From contig CAMVGI010000008.1 in NCBI GenBank assembly GCA_947166955.1, positions 1 to 14,590 on the forward strand: a stretch of 14,590 nt of DNA, given 5' to 3'. Below, one piece after another: positions 13,754-14,590 of the stretch. Positions within the stretch are counted from its first letter, which is position 1, and each line of letters begins with the position of its first letter. Origin of the DNA: an uncultured Clostridia bacterium (GTDB lineage: Bacteria > Bacillota_A > Clostridia > Oscillospirales > Oscillospiraceae). The notes beneath the pieces were generated by a model that saw only the letters and a program-made list of their open reading frames with translations, did no database searches and had not been told where the DNA came from. A program made the position numbers and the translations under genes.

Positions 13754-13876
13754 CGCAACGTCTACGCCCACAGCGAGGACGAGTGCGAGGCGAAGCTCGC
13801 GCGGCTCATCGCGGAAATGAAGGCGGAAATCGCCGCGCTCCGGGCAAAGGAGCGGTGGCAGTGTGTTTCCTGCTGA
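13754..13876 (+). pseudogene. Probable tyrosine-integrase N-terminal fragment
   Basis: The plus strand encodes RNVYAHSEDECEAKLARLIA, then EMKAEIAALRAKERW, and soon a TGA at 13874-13876. This resembles the helix after the AP2-like arm-binding domain of Clostridia phage/Tn916-type integrases (the pattern K.VYA.T..ECEEKL). The frame opens at 13730 after a stop, without a start codon or ribosome site, and no core-binding or catalytic domain follows. The family assignment rests on a short match from memory, so it is tentative. Confidence 0.42.
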
Positions 13877-13883
13877 ACCGGAC

Positions 13884-13912
13884 TTGGCAAGGCCGCGGCG
13901 AGGTGCTATAAT
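13884..13912 (+). promoter_or_regulatory. Extended -10 promoter for the oxidoreductase
   Basis: TTGGCA (13884-13889), a 17-base spacer ending in TGC, and TATAAT (13907-13912) predict a start near 13919 and a leader of about 34 bases. The -10 context TGCTATAAT is the same as at 12686-12694. Confidence 0.78.
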
Positions 13913-13952
13913 CAAGCATAATGAGAATCCTGCAATATGGGGGGTAACGGGA

Positions 13953-14540
13953 ATGAACACGCTTTTCATCAACGCCTGTGTGCGTCCGGCGTCCCGGACG
14001 CTGCGGCTGGCGCGGCGGGTGCTCGGACATCTGGGCGGAGAGGGGACGGAGCTGGATTTGCAGCGCGAGGGGCTTTCGCCGCTGACCGCCGAAACGCTGC
14101 GCGCGCGGGATGATGTTTTATCGCGCGGCGCGTGGGACGATCCGATGCTCCGTTACGCGCGGCAGTTTGCCGAAGCCGAGCAGCTCGTGGTGGCGGCGCC
14201 GTACTGGGATATGAGCTTTCCCGCGTCGGTCAAAACGTACTTTGAGCACGTCAACGTCAGCGGCGTCACGTTCTCTTACGGCGCGGACGGACGCCCCCAA
14301 AGCCGTTGCCATGCAAAGCGGCTTTTCTATGTGATGACGGCAGGCGGCCCCGTCCTTCCGCCCAACCACGGTTACGCCTATGTGAAGAGCCTTGCCGAGA
14401 CGTTTTACGGCGTGCCGGAGATCGTGTGCTTTTCAGCGGAGCTGCTGGATGTGGAGGGCATGGACGCCGAAGCGATCCTGCACGACGCCGAGGCGCGGAT
14501 CGACCGGTACTTTAGCGGTGAAAAATCTGCCGCGCAGTAA
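13953..14540 (+). CDS. Flavodoxin-fold NAD(P)H oxidoreductase (FMN-dependent azoreductase/quinone reductase family)
   Basis: This is a 195-residue cytosolic protein. It opens MNTLFINACVRPASRTLRLA, the beta1 strand and FMN phosphate-loop (R..SRT..LA) of the AzoR/NQO family. APYWDMSFPASVKTYFEHV (about 87-105) is the family's second FMN-contacting segment, where most members have P.YNF..P..LK.y.D. MTAGGPV matches the third (tAgGG) loop. Members transfer hydride from NAD(P)H to quinones, azo compounds or nitroaromatics by a ping-pong mechanism with FMN, usually as dimers. The start is ATG 13953, preceded by GGGGGG/ACGGGA sequence. An in-frame ATG at 13863 lies before the promoter -10 and is rejected. 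It is monocistronic, with its own promoter and a terminator hairpin. The natural substrate is unknown. Confidence 0.88.
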   Translation: MNTLFINACVRPASRTLRLARRVLGHLGGEGTELDLQREGLSPLTAETLRARDDVLSRGAWDDPMLRYARQFAEAEQLVVAAPYWDMSFPASVKTYFEHVNVSGVTFSYGADGRPQSRCHAKRLFYVMTAGGPVLPPNHGYAYVKSLAETFYGVPEIVCFSAELLDVEGMDAEAILHDAEARIDRYFSGEKSAAQ

Positions 14541-14568
14541 CTAAAAAAGGCCAAAACGCACTGAGGAA

Positions 14569-14590
14569 CGCGCTCCGGCGGCGGAGCGCG
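14569..14590 (+). terminator. Probable terminator hairpin after the oxidoreductase (window edge)
   Basis: A 9-bp stem CGCGCTCCG/CGGAGCGCG with loop GCGG starts 28 bases after the stop codon and ends at the last base of the window. The expected T-run would lie just outside. Confidence 0.6.

Noticed and set aside
13589..13972. Minus-strand frame of 127 codons
   Set aside because: It overlaps the GIY-YIG remnant in a different frame and the plus-strand promoter, and its Arg/Ser-rich translation has no recognisable features.

Overview
The window looks like chromosomal DNA of a GC-rich, low-T Gram-positive bacterium of the Clostridia (Oscillospirales or Christensenellales-like gut lineage; inference). 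The reasons are near-consensus sigma-A promoters with 17-base spacers, strong GGAGG ribosome sites, an exported protein with three C-terminal S-layer-homology (SLH) repeats, and SpoIIE/STAS signalling genes. There is no rRNA operon, CRISPR array or intact mobile element.

Bases 1-8454 (minus strand) form one tightly packed operon. It is read from a promoter at 8426-8454 (TTGCCA, 17 bases, TATAAT). In transcription order it encodes: a protein with two cyclic-nucleotide-binding domains and no DNA-binding domain; a dihydropyrimidine-dehydrogenase-like FMN/Fe-S enzyme; a STAS anti-anti-sigma-type protein; a membrane-anchored SpoIIE-type PP2C phosphatase; a dicarboxylate/amino-acid symporter with an N-terminal anti-sigma-kinase-like domain; a duplicated DUF1538 membrane protein; and a tandem PII-like protein cut by the window edge. 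Gaps between genes are about 8-72 bases. The STAS, phosphatase and kinase-like parts are the classic pieces of a partner-switching circuit, but here the kinase-like part is fused to a transporter and no sigma factor is present. My main hypothesis is a partner-switch that senses nucleotide, redox or nitrogen state and acts on membrane transport. The symporter frame is broken by one in-frame TGA that is followed at once by ATG and lies inside a 10-bp stem.

Bases 8496-12590 (minus strand) hold a small membrane protein (12117-12494, own promoter) and then a 1157-residue secreted cell-wall protein. That protein has a signal peptide, a (Pro-Glu) linker, bacterial Ig-like domains alternating with four copies of an unrecognised module of about 110 residues, and three SLH repeats. 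It ends at a strong hairpin terminator (8496-8531).

Bases 12495-14590 are mostly plus strand. They hold a 118-residue charged protein of unknown function behind a strong promoter, then about 775 bases of scar-like DNA, then an azoreductase/flavodoxin-fold NAD(P)H oxidoreductase with its own promoter and terminator. The scar region contains a bidirectional terminator, a tRNA 3'-end-like remnant, 3.7 tandem copies of a 23-bp repeat, the C-terminal piece of a GIY-YIG nuclease and a probable integrase fragment. It reads as a decayed integration site.
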